A stretch of DNA of 6,129 nt from an uncultured Clostridia bacterium (GCA_944391895.1 CALXVF010000075.1:1-6129); one strand, 5' to 3'. Shown: positions 1 through 5,714, counted from the first letter of the stretch. The notes: generated by a model from the sequence alone, not told the origin. Program-made: numbers and translations.

Positions 1-437
1 CACTCATTATTTTCACCTTCCAATATCTCTAAAGCTTTTTTATATTTATTTCTTCTAGCAATGTCTTTTACTGTAATTTTTTCCAATCTTGTTTCATCAG
101 AATTATGCTTAATATCTGCTATTTTGACCTTCTTGGCGATAGGATTTGCTTTCAACTTTTTAACATATTTCATATAATCAGTATTTTTATCGTGCGTTAA
201 TAATTTTAATACTTCAATTACTTCTTCCGGAAAATCTTGTCCCAATTGCTCAAAAGTTACATCTGTATCTTCAACAACATCATGCAATAGAGCCACAATG
301 CATTCTGTTTCTGTATCCATTTGCTCTGCCAAATGGATTGGATGATAAATATATGGAACACCAGATTTATCCACTTGATTTATATGTGCATTATATGCGA
401 TTTTCATTGCCTTTCTTGTTAATTCAGTATTAACCAT
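1..437 (-). CDS. HD-domain hydrolase of RelA/SpoT type (small alarmone hydrolase-like), cut by window edge
   Basis: Translating the minus strand from the ATG at 437 gives 145 residues with no internal stop before the edge. The pattern is that of the HD phosphohydrolase domain of SpoT and of stand-alone (p)ppGpp 3'-pyrophosphohydrolases (Mesh1/small alarmone hydrolases). H32 lies in a YIYHPI segment, the metal-binding H52-D53 pair lies in LLHDVVED, E56-D57 follow, and D108 with N112 lie in KIADIKHN. No synthetase domain is visible. The start is supported by an AGGAG ribosome site 5-7 bases upstream. The gene begins 20 bases after the Nudix gene stop, so the two are probably one transcript. The last complete codon is GAG and the next two bases are TG, so the gene may end in TGA exactly at the edge, giving a complete protein of 145 residues; this cannot be confirmed here. 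The cytoplasmic alarmone-hydrolase role is inferred from the family; other nucleotide substrates are possible. Confidence 0.85.
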   Translation of the reverse strand, partial: MVNTELTRKAMKIAYNAHINQVDKSGVPYIYHPIHLAEQMDTETECIVALLHDVVEDTDVTFEQLGQDFPEEVIEVLKLLTHDKNTDYMKYVKKLKANPIAKKVKIADIKHNSDETRLEKITVKDIARRNKYKKALEILEGENNE

Positions 438-457
438 TTTTCTCTCCTATTTTCATT

Positions 458-1069
458 TTATTCAAATTCTACTTTCCAATTTTCGTCTTTAGCAGCTCTA
501 AAACACATTTCAATTTGCTCTTTATTATTTTTTTCTTCTGCTAATAATGGTAAATTATCTATTGAAAAATACTCTGTTTCTGTTGTTTCTATGTTTTTTT
601 CGAATTTTCCTCCAATAACATCACATAGGACAAAGATTTTGCATACACCATAAGCATATATAGGTTTATTATGCTTATTTCTATCTTGTATAGCTATTAT
701 CTTTTTTGTTATGACGTCTAAACCTGTTTCTTCCTTTACTTCTTTAATAGTATTAGATTTAACTGTTTCTAGTACATCAACCCAACCTCCTGGTAAAGAC
801 CAAGTTCCGTTATTTTCGTGAACTAACAATATCTTATTATCTTTAAATATTGCTGCCCTTGTATCTAATTTGGGTGTTTGATACCCAGTTTCATTACAAA
901 ATAAATCTTTTACTTTTTCTACTGAAATACCTGTTTTCATTTCTAACATTTCAGCTGCTATTTCTCGTAATCTTTTATATCTTTCTATGTCATACACATT
1001 GTTTGAATATTCTAATCCATTTTGCGCTAAGCTTTGTATTTCTATTGCTAATTTTAACCACTTTTCCAT
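458..1069 (-). CDS. Nudix hydrolase with N-terminal helical (NUDIX_N-like) domain, YjhB-like
   Basis: The 203-residue protein has an N-terminal alpha-helical region (about residues 1-62) typical of the Nudix_N group, then a Nudix fold from about residue 67. The Nudix box runs G95-x5-E101-x7-K109-E110-V-K-E113-E114-T-G116-L117. It keeps the metal-binding glutamates, but the usual arginine of the RE pair is lysine. As far as I recall, KEVKEE variants also occur in YjhB-type relatives, so activity is expected. Members of this group hydrolyse nucleoside diphosphates linked to another moiety, such as ADP-ribose or CDP-alcohols; the exact substrate cannot be read here. A GTG at 1078 is in frame, but it is part of the AAAGGTG ribosome site (1076-1082). 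The ATG at 1069, six bases downstream of that site, is therefore the better start. It is the first gene of a two-gene unit with the HD hydrolase. Confidence 0.93.
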   Translation of the reverse strand: MEKWLKLAIEIQSLAQNGLEYSNNVYDIERYKRLREIAAEMLEMKTGISVEKVKDLFCNETGYQTPKLDTRAAIFKDNKILLVHENNGTWSLPGGWVDVLETVKSNTIKEVKEETGLDVITKKIIAIQDRNKHNKPIYAYGVCKIFVLCDVIGGKFEKNIETTETEYFSIDNLPLLAEEKNNKEQIEMCFRAAKDENWKVEFE

Positions 1070-1075
1070 TAATTT

Positions 1076-1082
1076 CACCTTT
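1076..1082 (-). promoter_or_regulatory. Ribosome binding site that decides the Nudix start
   Basis: The minus strand reads AAAGGTG six bases before the ATG at 1069. The in-frame GTG at 1078 sits inside this element, so it is not a plausible start. Confidence 0.75.
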
Positions 1083-1090
1083 CTATTGAC

Positions 1091-1120
1091 ATTTTACCAT
1101 AAAAAGCCTATATATAGCAA
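1091..1120 (-). promoter_or_regulatory. Sigma-A type promoter for the Nudix-HD operon
   Basis: The minus strand has TTGCTA (1115-1120), an 18-base spacer and TAAAAT (1091-1096). A TG one base upstream of the -10 makes it an extended -10 promoter. It lies just downstream of the preceding gene's terminator, as expected for an independent unit. The leader would be short, about 15 bases. Confidence 0.65.
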
Positions 1121-1129
1121 ATTTTATAG

Positions 1130-1160
1130 AAAAAAGAGCAGATTTTATAATCCACTCTTT
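1130..1160 (-). terminator. Rho-independent terminator after the four-helix membrane protein
   Basis: On the minus strand an 11-bp stem (arms 1150-1160 and 1133-1143, two G-T wobbles, no mismatch) closes a six-base loop. It runs into six T residues ending at 1130. It begins six bases after the stop codon at 1166-1168. Confidence 0.88.
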
Positions 1161-1165
1161 CTGTA

Positions 1166-1633
1166 TTATAAAGTTCTATAATTATTTCTATCTGCTCTAT
1201 CATCATAATCTCTATCATAATCTTTGTTTGTATAAAACCAATCTGTTTTTTTATCTTTAGGTTTTCTTCCTTTATCAACAGCTAAATCTAATAAAACAGC
1301 AAATGCAAGAACTATTCCTAAAAATGATGTGAATGCAGACATTGCTTCTAATTCTACTGCTTCTCCACTAAATACTGGAATAACTGTTTGAATTAAATCA
1401 GTTCCAAAATAAGCTAAATATGATAAAAAGTATATTATTCCACCTATTAACTTTCTTTTAAATACTAATACTATACATACAACAGTTACAAATAATAGAA
1501 TTATTTCTACTGTTAGGTTAATTGGCTTAACAAAGAAATCTGCATAGTTTGCTGCTTGATATGCAACTACCACTCTAAATCCCCAATACATTATCATAAA
1601 CATTGCTATCATCCAATTTGCAAAAGTTCTCAT
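1166..1633 (-). CDS. Unrecognised small membrane protein, four predicted helices with charged C-terminal tail
   Basis: I do not recognise the family. The 155-residue protein has four hydrophobic segments at about 5-27, 38-58, 62-84 and 97-119. A positively charged KRK loop (59-61) lies between the second and third, and a 36-residue hydrophilic tail (120-155) rich in K, D, R and Y follows. By the positive-inside rule both ends face the cytoplasm. The tail carries a tyrosine/aspartate-rich stretch near 138-147 (DYDRDYDD), possibly a low-complexity interaction segment. The ATG follows GGGAGGA by four bases, a strong ribosome site. It sits 59 bases downstream of the DUF1292 gene with a hairpin between. 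No convincing promoter of its own fits in that gap, so it is probably expressed partly by read-through. Composition matches the surrounding AT-rich genes. Confidence 0.85.
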   Translation of the reverse strand: MRTFANWMIAMFMIMYWGFRVVVAYQAANYADFFVKPINLTVEIILLFVTVVCIVLVFKRKLIGGIIYFLSYLAYFGTDLIQTVIPVFSGEAVELEAMSAFTSFLGIVLAFAVLLDLAVDKGRKPKDKKTDWFYTNKDYDRDYDDRADRNNYRTL

Positions 1634-1653
1634 AATATCCTCCCAAAATATAT

Positions 1654-1686
1654 AAACCTTTTGGCAGTTTTAAGACCAAAAGGTTT
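1654..1686 (-). terminator. Intergenic hairpin, possible partial terminator between DUF1292 and membrane-protein genes
   Basis: A perfect 11-bp inverted repeat (1654-1664 and 1676-1686) encloses an 11-base loop. On the minus strand the stem is followed by TTTATATATTTT, an interrupted U-tract that suggests incomplete termination. It starts seven bases after the DUF1292 stop and ends about 10 bases before the next gene's ribosome site. It may set relative expression of the two genes or act as an RNA-stability element. Confidence 0.6.
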
Positions 1687-1692
1687 TTGCTA

Positions 1693-1998
1693 TTAATCTA
1701 CGAAATTGAATTCATCTTTAAATTTATCTTTGAATATCTCAAATACTGCATTTAATACATTTTCATCTTCAACGCTTATATATGATTCTTCATCATTTGC
1801 ATTTTCAGCTGCTTTTTCTATTTGTAATATAACAACTTCATCTGGTTCAGAATCTTCTACTTCTTCTGTTGGAAGTAAAATAACATATTCTTCTCCTTCA
1901 TATTCAATTAAATCTAAAAATTCAAATTTAACATCATTTCCGTCTTCATCTTTTAATGTAACAATATTATCTAATTCTTCATTGTTGTTTTCGTCCAT
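1693..1998 (-). CDS. DUF1292 family acidic protein (YrzB-like)
   Basis: The 101-residue protein is strongly acidic. It shows the DUF1292 layout: an N-terminal strand-rich half with an IVTLKDEDGN opening (12-21), FEFLDLIEYEGEEYVILLP (25-43), an acidic linker, then a DEEE/VEDEN segment leading into a C-terminal helix around 81-97. DUF1292 proteins are common in Bacillota, including B. subtilis YrzB, and have no established biochemical role. The length is typical of the family. The ATG at 1998 follows AAGGAG by a short AT-rich spacer. It is the first gene behind the promoter at 2050-2078 and lies upstream of a four-helix membrane protein. In many relatives DUF1292 genes sit near ruvX/alaS; that context is absent here. 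Confidence 0.9.
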   Translation of the reverse strand: MDENNNEELDNIVTLKDEDGNDVKFEFLDLIEYEGEEYVILLPTEEVEDSEPDEVVILQIEKAAENANDEESYISVEDENVLNAVFEIFKDKFKDEFNFVD

Positions 1999-2049
1999 TT
2001 TTATTCTCCTTTCAAATATTCTTATGTGTTATTATTTACACTTTGTTAT

Positions 2050-2078
2050 ATCATATACTAAAAAATTCCTTTTAGCAA
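2050..2078 (-). promoter_or_regulatory. Promoter of the DUF1292 transcription unit
   Basis: On the minus strand TTGCTA (2073-2078) and TATGAT (2050-2055) are separated by 17 bases. The leader to the ATG at 1998 would be about 45 bases. It is divergent from the plus-strand promoter at 2146-2174, and the -35 elements are about 70 bases apart. Confidence 0.65.
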
Positions 2079-2145
2079 TACTTTTTTTAGATTTTTTCGT
2101 TTTTTGAAATTCTTTTTTAAAAATTAGTTGAAAGAACTACTCAAA

Positions 2146-2174
2146 TTGACGAAATCCCCATTTTATGGTATAAT
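2146..2174 (+). promoter_or_regulatory. Near-consensus sigma-A promoter of the plus-strand membrane gene
   Basis: TTGACG (2146-2151), a 17-base spacer and TATAAT (2169-2174) match consensus at 11 of 12 positions, with a TG extended -10 as well. This is the strongest-looking promoter in the window. A 12-base palindrome-like AACCATTTGGTT (2182-2193) lies at the expected transcription start and could be an operator or a small leader hairpin. The leader to the start codon is about 55 bases. Confidence 0.85.
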
Positions 2175-2236
2175 ATAAGATAACCATTTGGTTGAAGTTA
2201 TAAACTTTTTTTAAAATTGAAAGGGGTAAAAACAAC

Positions 2237-2680
2237 ATGGTTATCTTTCACTCATGGCAAATCCTATTCGATACGTTTTCCAAAGACGCCAAGCTTATCA
2301 TCTTCGTCATCTTCGCGGTGACAATGATTGTAAGCCGTAAAACTAACCTATGGTGTCGGGACGGCTATCTACCTCTAAAGGTGATGACTTTCCTGCATGC
2401 CGGCTACCATGTAGTGGCAGGTCTGGTATTTCCAGACTTCTTCATTCCACGGTGGCTGGTGTGGATAGAAATACTTTTCTTCGCGGCAAGTTTACTAATC
2501 TGTCTGACATCACAAGGGATAATGAGAGGCTTGTTAAGTTTCTTACTCTCGTCGATCACATTTTTCACAATCAACTTGGTTGTGGAGATAGGCCTCACCC
2601 ACCTTTTGGTGGCACTGATTATCGGCTTAGTTCTGGCCATTGCCGACTTCTTCGGCAGAGTGGAAATCAAAAAAGTTTAA
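2237..2680 (+). CDS. Unrecognised hydrophobic membrane protein, compositionally distinct from neighbours
   Basis: I do not recognise the family. The 147-residue protein is mostly hydrophobic, with likely membrane segments at about 18-34, 48-66, 73-91, 96-115 and 119-138 (four or five). It has a short amphipathic N-terminus and a basic end (RVEIKKV). Short loops hold RKTNLWCRDGY (34-44) and a PDFFIPRW stretch (66-73). The ATG follows AAGGGG by 10 bases. A hand count gives roughly 44% G+C, with frequent GGC, CTG, ATC and TTC codons, against about 28-30% in adjacent genes. It is the only plus-strand gene here. It is monocistronic between its own near-consensus promoter and a GC-rich hairpin. This suggests a recent arrival or a gene under different selection, but no mobility gene flanks it. 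Function unknown; a small permease-like or membrane-stress role would be speculation. Confidence 0.85.
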   Translation: MVIFHSWQILFDTFSKDAKLIIFVIFAVTMIVSRKTNLWCRDGYLPLKVMTFLHAGYHVVAGLVFPDFFIPRWLVWIEILFFAASLLICLTSQGIMRGLLSFLLSSITFFTINLVVEIGLTHLLVALIIGLVLAIADFFGRVEIKKV

Positions 2681-2683
2681 TGA

Positions 2684-2717
2684 AAATAGAGGGGTTGCTC
2701 TTACAGCCCCTCTATTT
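2684..2717. terminator. Bidirectional terminator between convergent genes, overlapping the transketolase stop
   Basis: Arms 2684-2697 and 2704-2717 form a 14-bp stem with one T-G wobble and a six-base loop. It begins three bases after the plus-strand gene stop. The minus-strand transketolase stop (2701-2703) lies in the loop, and that gene's last five codons form one arm. U-rich tracts follow on both sides: TTTCTTCTATT on plus, and TTTTC then a TTTTTT run on minus. It probably serves both genes. Confidence 0.8.
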
Positions 2718-3624
2718 CTTCTATTATAGCATTTTTATCAATTCCATAGTATCTCATTAAGTCTTCAGCTCTTCCTGATCTTCCGAATGTGTCTTCTATT
2801 CCCATTCTTGTAACTTTTTTAGGATAATTCTCAGCTAGAACTTCACATACTGCACTTCCTAAACCTCCTATTATATTATGGTCTTCTACTGTTATTAGTC
2901 TATCTGTTTCTTTTGCACATTTTATAATTAAATCTTTATCTATTGGCTTTATTGTATGAATATCTATTACTCTTACATTGATTCCTTTTTCTTTTAGTTC
3001 TTCCATTGCCTTTATACTTTCTACAACAGTTACTCCTGTGGCAATTATACTTGCATCTGTTCCGTCTCCTATTTGTATTCCTTTTCCTATTTCAAATTTT
3101 GTTTTTTCATCATACACTACAGGTGTTTTATATCTTGAAAGTCTTAAATAAACTGGCCCATTATATTTTGCTATTTCTTTAACTGCCCATTTTGTTTGAA
3201 TGTCATCTGATGTAGACATAACTAACATATTAGGCATACCTCTCATTAGATTTATATCTTCAATCATTTGATGTGTTGCGCCATCTTCTCCAACTGTAAT
3301 TCCTGCATGTGTAGCACATATTTTTACATTCAATTTTGGATATGCAATGCTTGCTCTTATTTGGTCATAAACTCTTCCACTAGCAAATGCTGCAAATGTT
3401 GAAGCATATGGTATTTTTCCGCATGTTGCAAGCCCTGCTGCTGTTCCTATCATATCCGCTTCCGCTATTCCTAAATTAAAGAATCTTTCTGGAAATCTAT
3501 TTTTAAATTCTTCTGTTTTTGTTGAATTATATAGGTCTGCATCTAATACTACTACTTTCTCATTTTCTTCACCAAGCTCTTCTAATGCTTTCCCAAAACT
3601 TTCTCTTGTTGCTATCATATTCAT
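2701..3624 (-). CDS. Transketolase, C-terminal subunit (split transketolase)
   Basis: This 307-residue subunit carries the pyrimidine-binding and C-terminal domains of transketolase. The catalytic glutamate is E55 in GIAEADMIGTAAGLA, where it activates the thiamine diphosphate aminopyrimidine. H106 in ATHAGIT and the GEDGATHQ block (112-119) correspond to substrate- and cofactor-site loops of full-length enzymes. The C-terminal domain starts near 185 and ends with VEDHNIIGGLGSAV (246-259) and FGRSGRAEDL (280-289). Together with the preceding N-terminal subunit it should form the cytoplasmic enzyme that moves two-carbon ketol units between pentose-phosphate sugars. Length is typical for the separate C-terminal subunit of Clostridia and archaea. 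Its ATG overlaps the upstream TAA by one base (TAATG), with an AAGGTG ribosome site seven bases before, so translation is probably coupled. A specialised sugar substrate cannot be excluded. Confidence 0.95.
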   Translation of the reverse strand: MNMIATRESFGKALEELGEENEKVVVLDADLYNSTKTEEFKNRFPERFFNLGIAEADMIGTAAGLATCGKIPYASTFAAFASGRVYDQIRASIAYPKLNVKICATHAGITVGEDGATHQMIEDINLMRGMPNMLVMSTSDDIQTKWAVKEIAKYNGPVYLRLSRYKTPVVYDEKTKFEIGKGIQIGDGTDASIIATGVTVVESIKAMEELKEKGINVRVIDIHTIKPIDKDLIIKCAKETDRLITVEDHNIIGGLGSAVCEVLAENYPKKVTRMGIEDTFGRSGRAEDLMRYYGIDKNAIIEEIEGL

Positions 3625-4490
3625 TAGTTATCACCTTCCATTTCTTTATCTATTTGTTTTTCTCTTTCGATTAATTCTTCTAGTGCTAATTTGTATTCTT
3701 CATCATTTAAAGCTTTTCCATGCCATGCTGCATTTCCTTCCATAAATGATATTCCTTTACCTTTTACAGTTTTAGCAATTATAACTGATGGTTTTCCTTT
3801 AGCCATATGAGCAACTCCAAATGCATTTATTATTGAGAATATATCATTTCCATTTATAGTGATTGTATTAAATCCAAAACTTCTAAATTTCTGCTCTATA
3901 TCTTCACTATTTATTCCTCTTATTTCTTCTGTATTTCCTGTAAGTTGAAGTCCATTGCAGTCTACTATAGCACATAAATTATCTAGATTATATTTTGAAG
4001 ATGTCATTGCTGCTTCCCAAATTTGTCCTTCATCTAGTTCTCCATCACCTATAATGCAATATACTCTATATCCCATTGAATCCATTTTAGATGCTAATGC
4101 CATTCCATTTGCTACAGATAATCCTTGTCCTAATGAACCTGTTGTCATATCTACACCTTTTACTTTATTCATGTCTGGATGCCCTTGTAAATTACTATTT
4201 ATGTTTCTAAAAGTTAACAATTCGTCTTTAGAAATATATCCTTTTTCTGCCAAAACTGCATATAAAGCAGCTGATGCATGACCTTTAGATAATACTAGTC
4301 TATCTCTTGAGCTATCTTCTGGCATTTTAGGATTTATATTCATTTCATTAAAATATAATACTGCTAAAATATCTGCTATAGATAATGAACCTCCTGGATG
4401 TCCAGATTTTCCATAGTATATTTCTGTTATAATGTCCATTCTTATTCTATTTGCTATCTTTTGAAGTGCTTCTACTTTTGTTATTTTCAT
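3624..4490 (-). CDS. Transketolase, N-terminal subunit (split transketolase)
   Basis: This 288-residue subunit carries the thiamine diphosphate pyrophosphate-binding domain. H31 lies in SGHPGGSLS, followed by the SKGHASAALY block (68-77) and the GDG(148-150)...N179 motif that binds the magnesium-diphosphate. Late in the domain are KGKG (244-247... TVKGKG) and H257 in AWHGK. All key residues are present, so the subunit looks functional. An in-frame ATG exists 30 bases upstream at 4520, but it lies inside the preceding hydrolase gene. The ATG at 4490 follows AAAGGAGGT by six bases and aligns with the usual N-terminus of the family, so 4490 is chosen. This ATG overlaps the hydrolase stop as ATGA. 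The gene works with the downstream C-terminal subunit to make one complete transketolase of non-oxidative pentose-phosphate metabolism. Confidence 0.95.
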   Translation of the reverse strand: MKITKVEALQKIANRIRMDIITEIYYGKSGHPGGSLSIADILAVLYFNEMNINPKMPEDSSRDRLVLSKGHASAALYAVLAEKGYISKDELLTFRNINSNLQGHPDMNKVKGVDMTTGSLGQGLSVANGMALASKMDSMGYRVYCIIGDGELDEGQIWEAAMTSSKYNLDNLCAIVDCNGLQLTGNTEEIRGINSEDIEQKFRSFGFNTITINGNDIFSIINAFGVAHMAKGKPSVIIAKTVKGKGISFMEGNAAWHGKALNDEEYKLALEELIEREKQIDKEMEGDN

Positions 4491-5389
4491 TTTTTTACCT
4501 CCTTTAGATACCAGGCACATAATTGTTCTCCTAGTTCTTCTTCTTTTCCTGTGTAATTGTGATTTGCTCCTTTTATATATGATATGTCTTTGTCTTGTTT
4601 TTTTATTTTTTCATTCATGAATTCTACTAATTCTTTTGGTTCTTGGAAAATTAGTTCTTTTATATTTCCCCATCTCATAAATAATGGTACTTTTATGTTA
4701 TTTAATTCTTTGAACGAATATTTACTATCTCCAAATCTTGCAAAGTCTATTTTTTTATTATTTTCTACATAGTTTAGTATTGTATTAGGTTTTATTGGTG
4801 GGGTATTAGCATCTAATATTATTAGTCTATCACCTTTTCCTTTTTTGTTTAATAATTGCAAATACGAGATTACTTTTTTATAACTTTTATCTAAAATCTT
4901 TTTTAATGCTGTTGGTATATCTACCATTGATAATAGAACAACACCTTTTATGCTATCTAGTATGCTATCTTCATGGTTTTCAATGAATTCATTATAGGTA
5001 TATACAACTTTTGTACATCCCATACTATGCCCTTGAAGTATTATATTATTATATCCCATTCTTTGCATATATAGTATAGCAGCTTTTATGTCATAATATG
5101 AATCATATATATTTTCAGCACCTGAACCGTAGAAATGCATATCATCATCAGTTATTTTGTCATAAGTATTTATTATGTCATGTCCTCTATTATTAAAAGC
5201 AAAATATGCAACTCCTATATCTGTGAACATGCGGGCTAGTACATCTTCTCTGTACTTTAGGCAATTACTAGTTATTCCATGCATTGAAATTACTACTGTA
5301 TCTACTTTTTTATCTTTTTCTGGTAAATGTAATAGACCTATCATATTTAAATTATCTATAGATTTAAAGTATACTTTTTCTATTCTCAT
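4487..5389 (-). CDS. Alpha/beta-fold hydrolase, serine esterase/peptidase type, substrate unknown
   Basis: The 300-residue cytoplasmic protein has no signal peptide and shows the alpha/beta hydrolase pattern. An HGIT oxyanion-hole segment lies at 37-40, an NNRGHD turn at 66-71, the nucleophile elbow GHSMG at 120-124 (S122), and the likely catalytic histidine H277 in GANHNY. The acid residue is less clear: the usual G-x-x-D after strand 7 reads GNIKE (241-245), so E245 may replace aspartate. A lid-like insertion occupies roughly 155-225. Related bacterial proteins are annotated as alpha/beta hydrolase or DUF1749-like; the substrate cannot be deduced. The ATG follows AAAGGA by a suitable spacer. 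It heads an operon with split transketolase and its TGA overlaps that gene's ATG, implying coupled expression and perhaps a role in handling an acylated or otherwise modified sugar; this link is inference. Confidence 0.9.
   Translation of the reverse strand: MRIEKVYFKSIDNLNMIGLLHLPEKDKKVDTVVISMHGITSNCLKYREDVLARMFTDIGVAYFAFNNRGHDIINTYDKITDDDMHFYGSGAENIYDSYYDIKAAILYMQRMGYNNIILQGHSMGCTKVVYTYNEFIENHEDSILDSIKGVVLLSMVDIPTALKKILDKSYKKVISYLQLLNKKGKGDRLIILDANTPPIKPNTILNYVENNKKIDFARFGDSKYSFKELNNIKVPLFMRWGNIKELIFQEPKELVEFMNEKIKKQDKDISYIKGANHNYTGKEEELGEQLCAWYLKEVKK
4497..4505 (-). promoter_or_regulatory. Strong ribosome binding site for the transketolase N-terminal subunit, inside the hydrolase gene end
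   Basis: The minus strand reads AAAGGAGGT six bases before the ATG at 4490. It also encodes the last residues (KEV) of the hydrolase. It fixes the start at 4490 rather than 4520. Confidence 0.85.
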
Positions 5390-5438
5390 TTTTCATCCTT
5401 TCTAAAAGTTCTATTTTATTCTTGCCGATTTCAAAAAA

Positions 5439-5467
5439 ATTATATACTATTTTATTTTACTTTTCAA
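5439..5467 (-). promoter_or_regulatory. Promoter of the hydrolase-transketolase operon
   Basis: On the minus strand TTGAAA (5462-5467), a 17-base spacer and TATAAT (5439-5444) fit the sigma-A consensus well. The leader to 5389 is about 45 bases. A TTTGAAAT copy (5428-5435) lies at the expected transcription start and recurs in other intergenic regions here. Confidence 0.8.
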
Positions 5468-5483
5468 CCAGTTATTATTTATA

Positions 5484-5517
5484 TTCACAAAAACAAGCGG
5501 GAGGAAAATCCCCCCGC
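5484..5517 (-). terminator. GC-rich rho-independent terminator of the zinc-ribbon gene
   Basis: On the minus strand a nine-bp stem (5509-5517 with 5497-5505, one G-T wobble, almost all G-C) closes a three-base loop. It is followed by TTGTTTTTGTG. It begins seven bases after the stop codon. The wobble becomes an A-C mismatch on the plus strand, so it favours minus-strand termination. Confidence 0.85.
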
Positions 5518-5524
5518 CCTAGAT

Positions 5525-5707
5525 TTACTTAAATCTGTTTTTATCCACTGGAATTTGTCTGCCACACTTGTAACATTTGAAAGCATAATACCGTCCTTTT
5601 ATCACCAGTAGATGACGTTTCCTTCCGTAACCGACACGAATCAAATCTTTCTTTGCAACAGTATGGGCCTCTCCGCAACAGAAACACATTATCCGCATTG
5701 TCTTCAT
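5525..5707 (-). CDS. Small basic zinc-ribbon protein, family not recognised
   Basis: The 60-residue protein has two zinc knuckles of the form CxxCG: C8-x2-C11-G (with an extra cysteine at 10) and C45-x2-C48-G. They are separated by 33 residues rich in K, R and hydrophobic beta-strand-like sequence (LLVIKGRYYAFK, 33-44). This is the expected layout of a four-cysteine zinc ribbon, and the high positive charge suggests nucleic-acid or ribosome binding. An in-frame TTG at 5725 could extend it by six residues, but the GGAGG ribosome site (5715-5719) lies between. The ATG at 5707, seven bases after it, is therefore preferred. The gene stands alone with its own promoter and a GC-rich terminator. At roughly 40% G+C by hand count it is richer than neighbouring genes. 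No exact family or function is recognised; phage or mobile-element origin is possible but unproven. Confidence 0.85.
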   Translation of the reverse strand: MKTMRIMCFCCGEAHTVAKKDLIRVGYGRKRHLLVIKGRYYAFKCYKCGRQIPVDKNRFK

Positions 5708-5714
5708 TGCCAAG

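Noticed and set aside
1070..1078. GTG start for the Nudix gene
   Set aside because: The GTG is part of the ribosome binding site AAAGGTG; the ATG at 1069 has the correct spacing.
1706..2107. 133-codon plus-strand open frame rich in serine
   Set aside because: It is the antisense of the acidic DUF1292 gene (GAA/GAT codons read back as TTC/ATC and serine-type codons) and runs through that gene's promoter.
2195..2214. AAGTT-ATA-AACTT followed by T residues as an intrinsic terminator or attenuator
   Set aside because: A five-bp stem with a single G-C pair and a three-base loop is too weak to terminate; kept only as part of a low-interest leader observation.
2404..2670. 88-codon minus-strand open frame opposite the plus-strand membrane gene
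   Set aside because: It has no ribosome site or promoter, and the plus-strand frame has a strong promoter, ribosome site and coherent membrane protein. It is an antisense shadow.
3955..4281. 108-codon plus-strand open frame inside the transketolase N-terminal gene
   Set aside because: The minus strand encodes all transketolase motifs here. The plus frame has no ribosome site and no family pattern.
4491..4520. Earlier ATG for the transketolase N-terminal subunit at 4520
   Set aside because: It would add ten residues not typical of the family and lies upstream of the perfect AAAGGAGGT site that serves the ATG at 4490.
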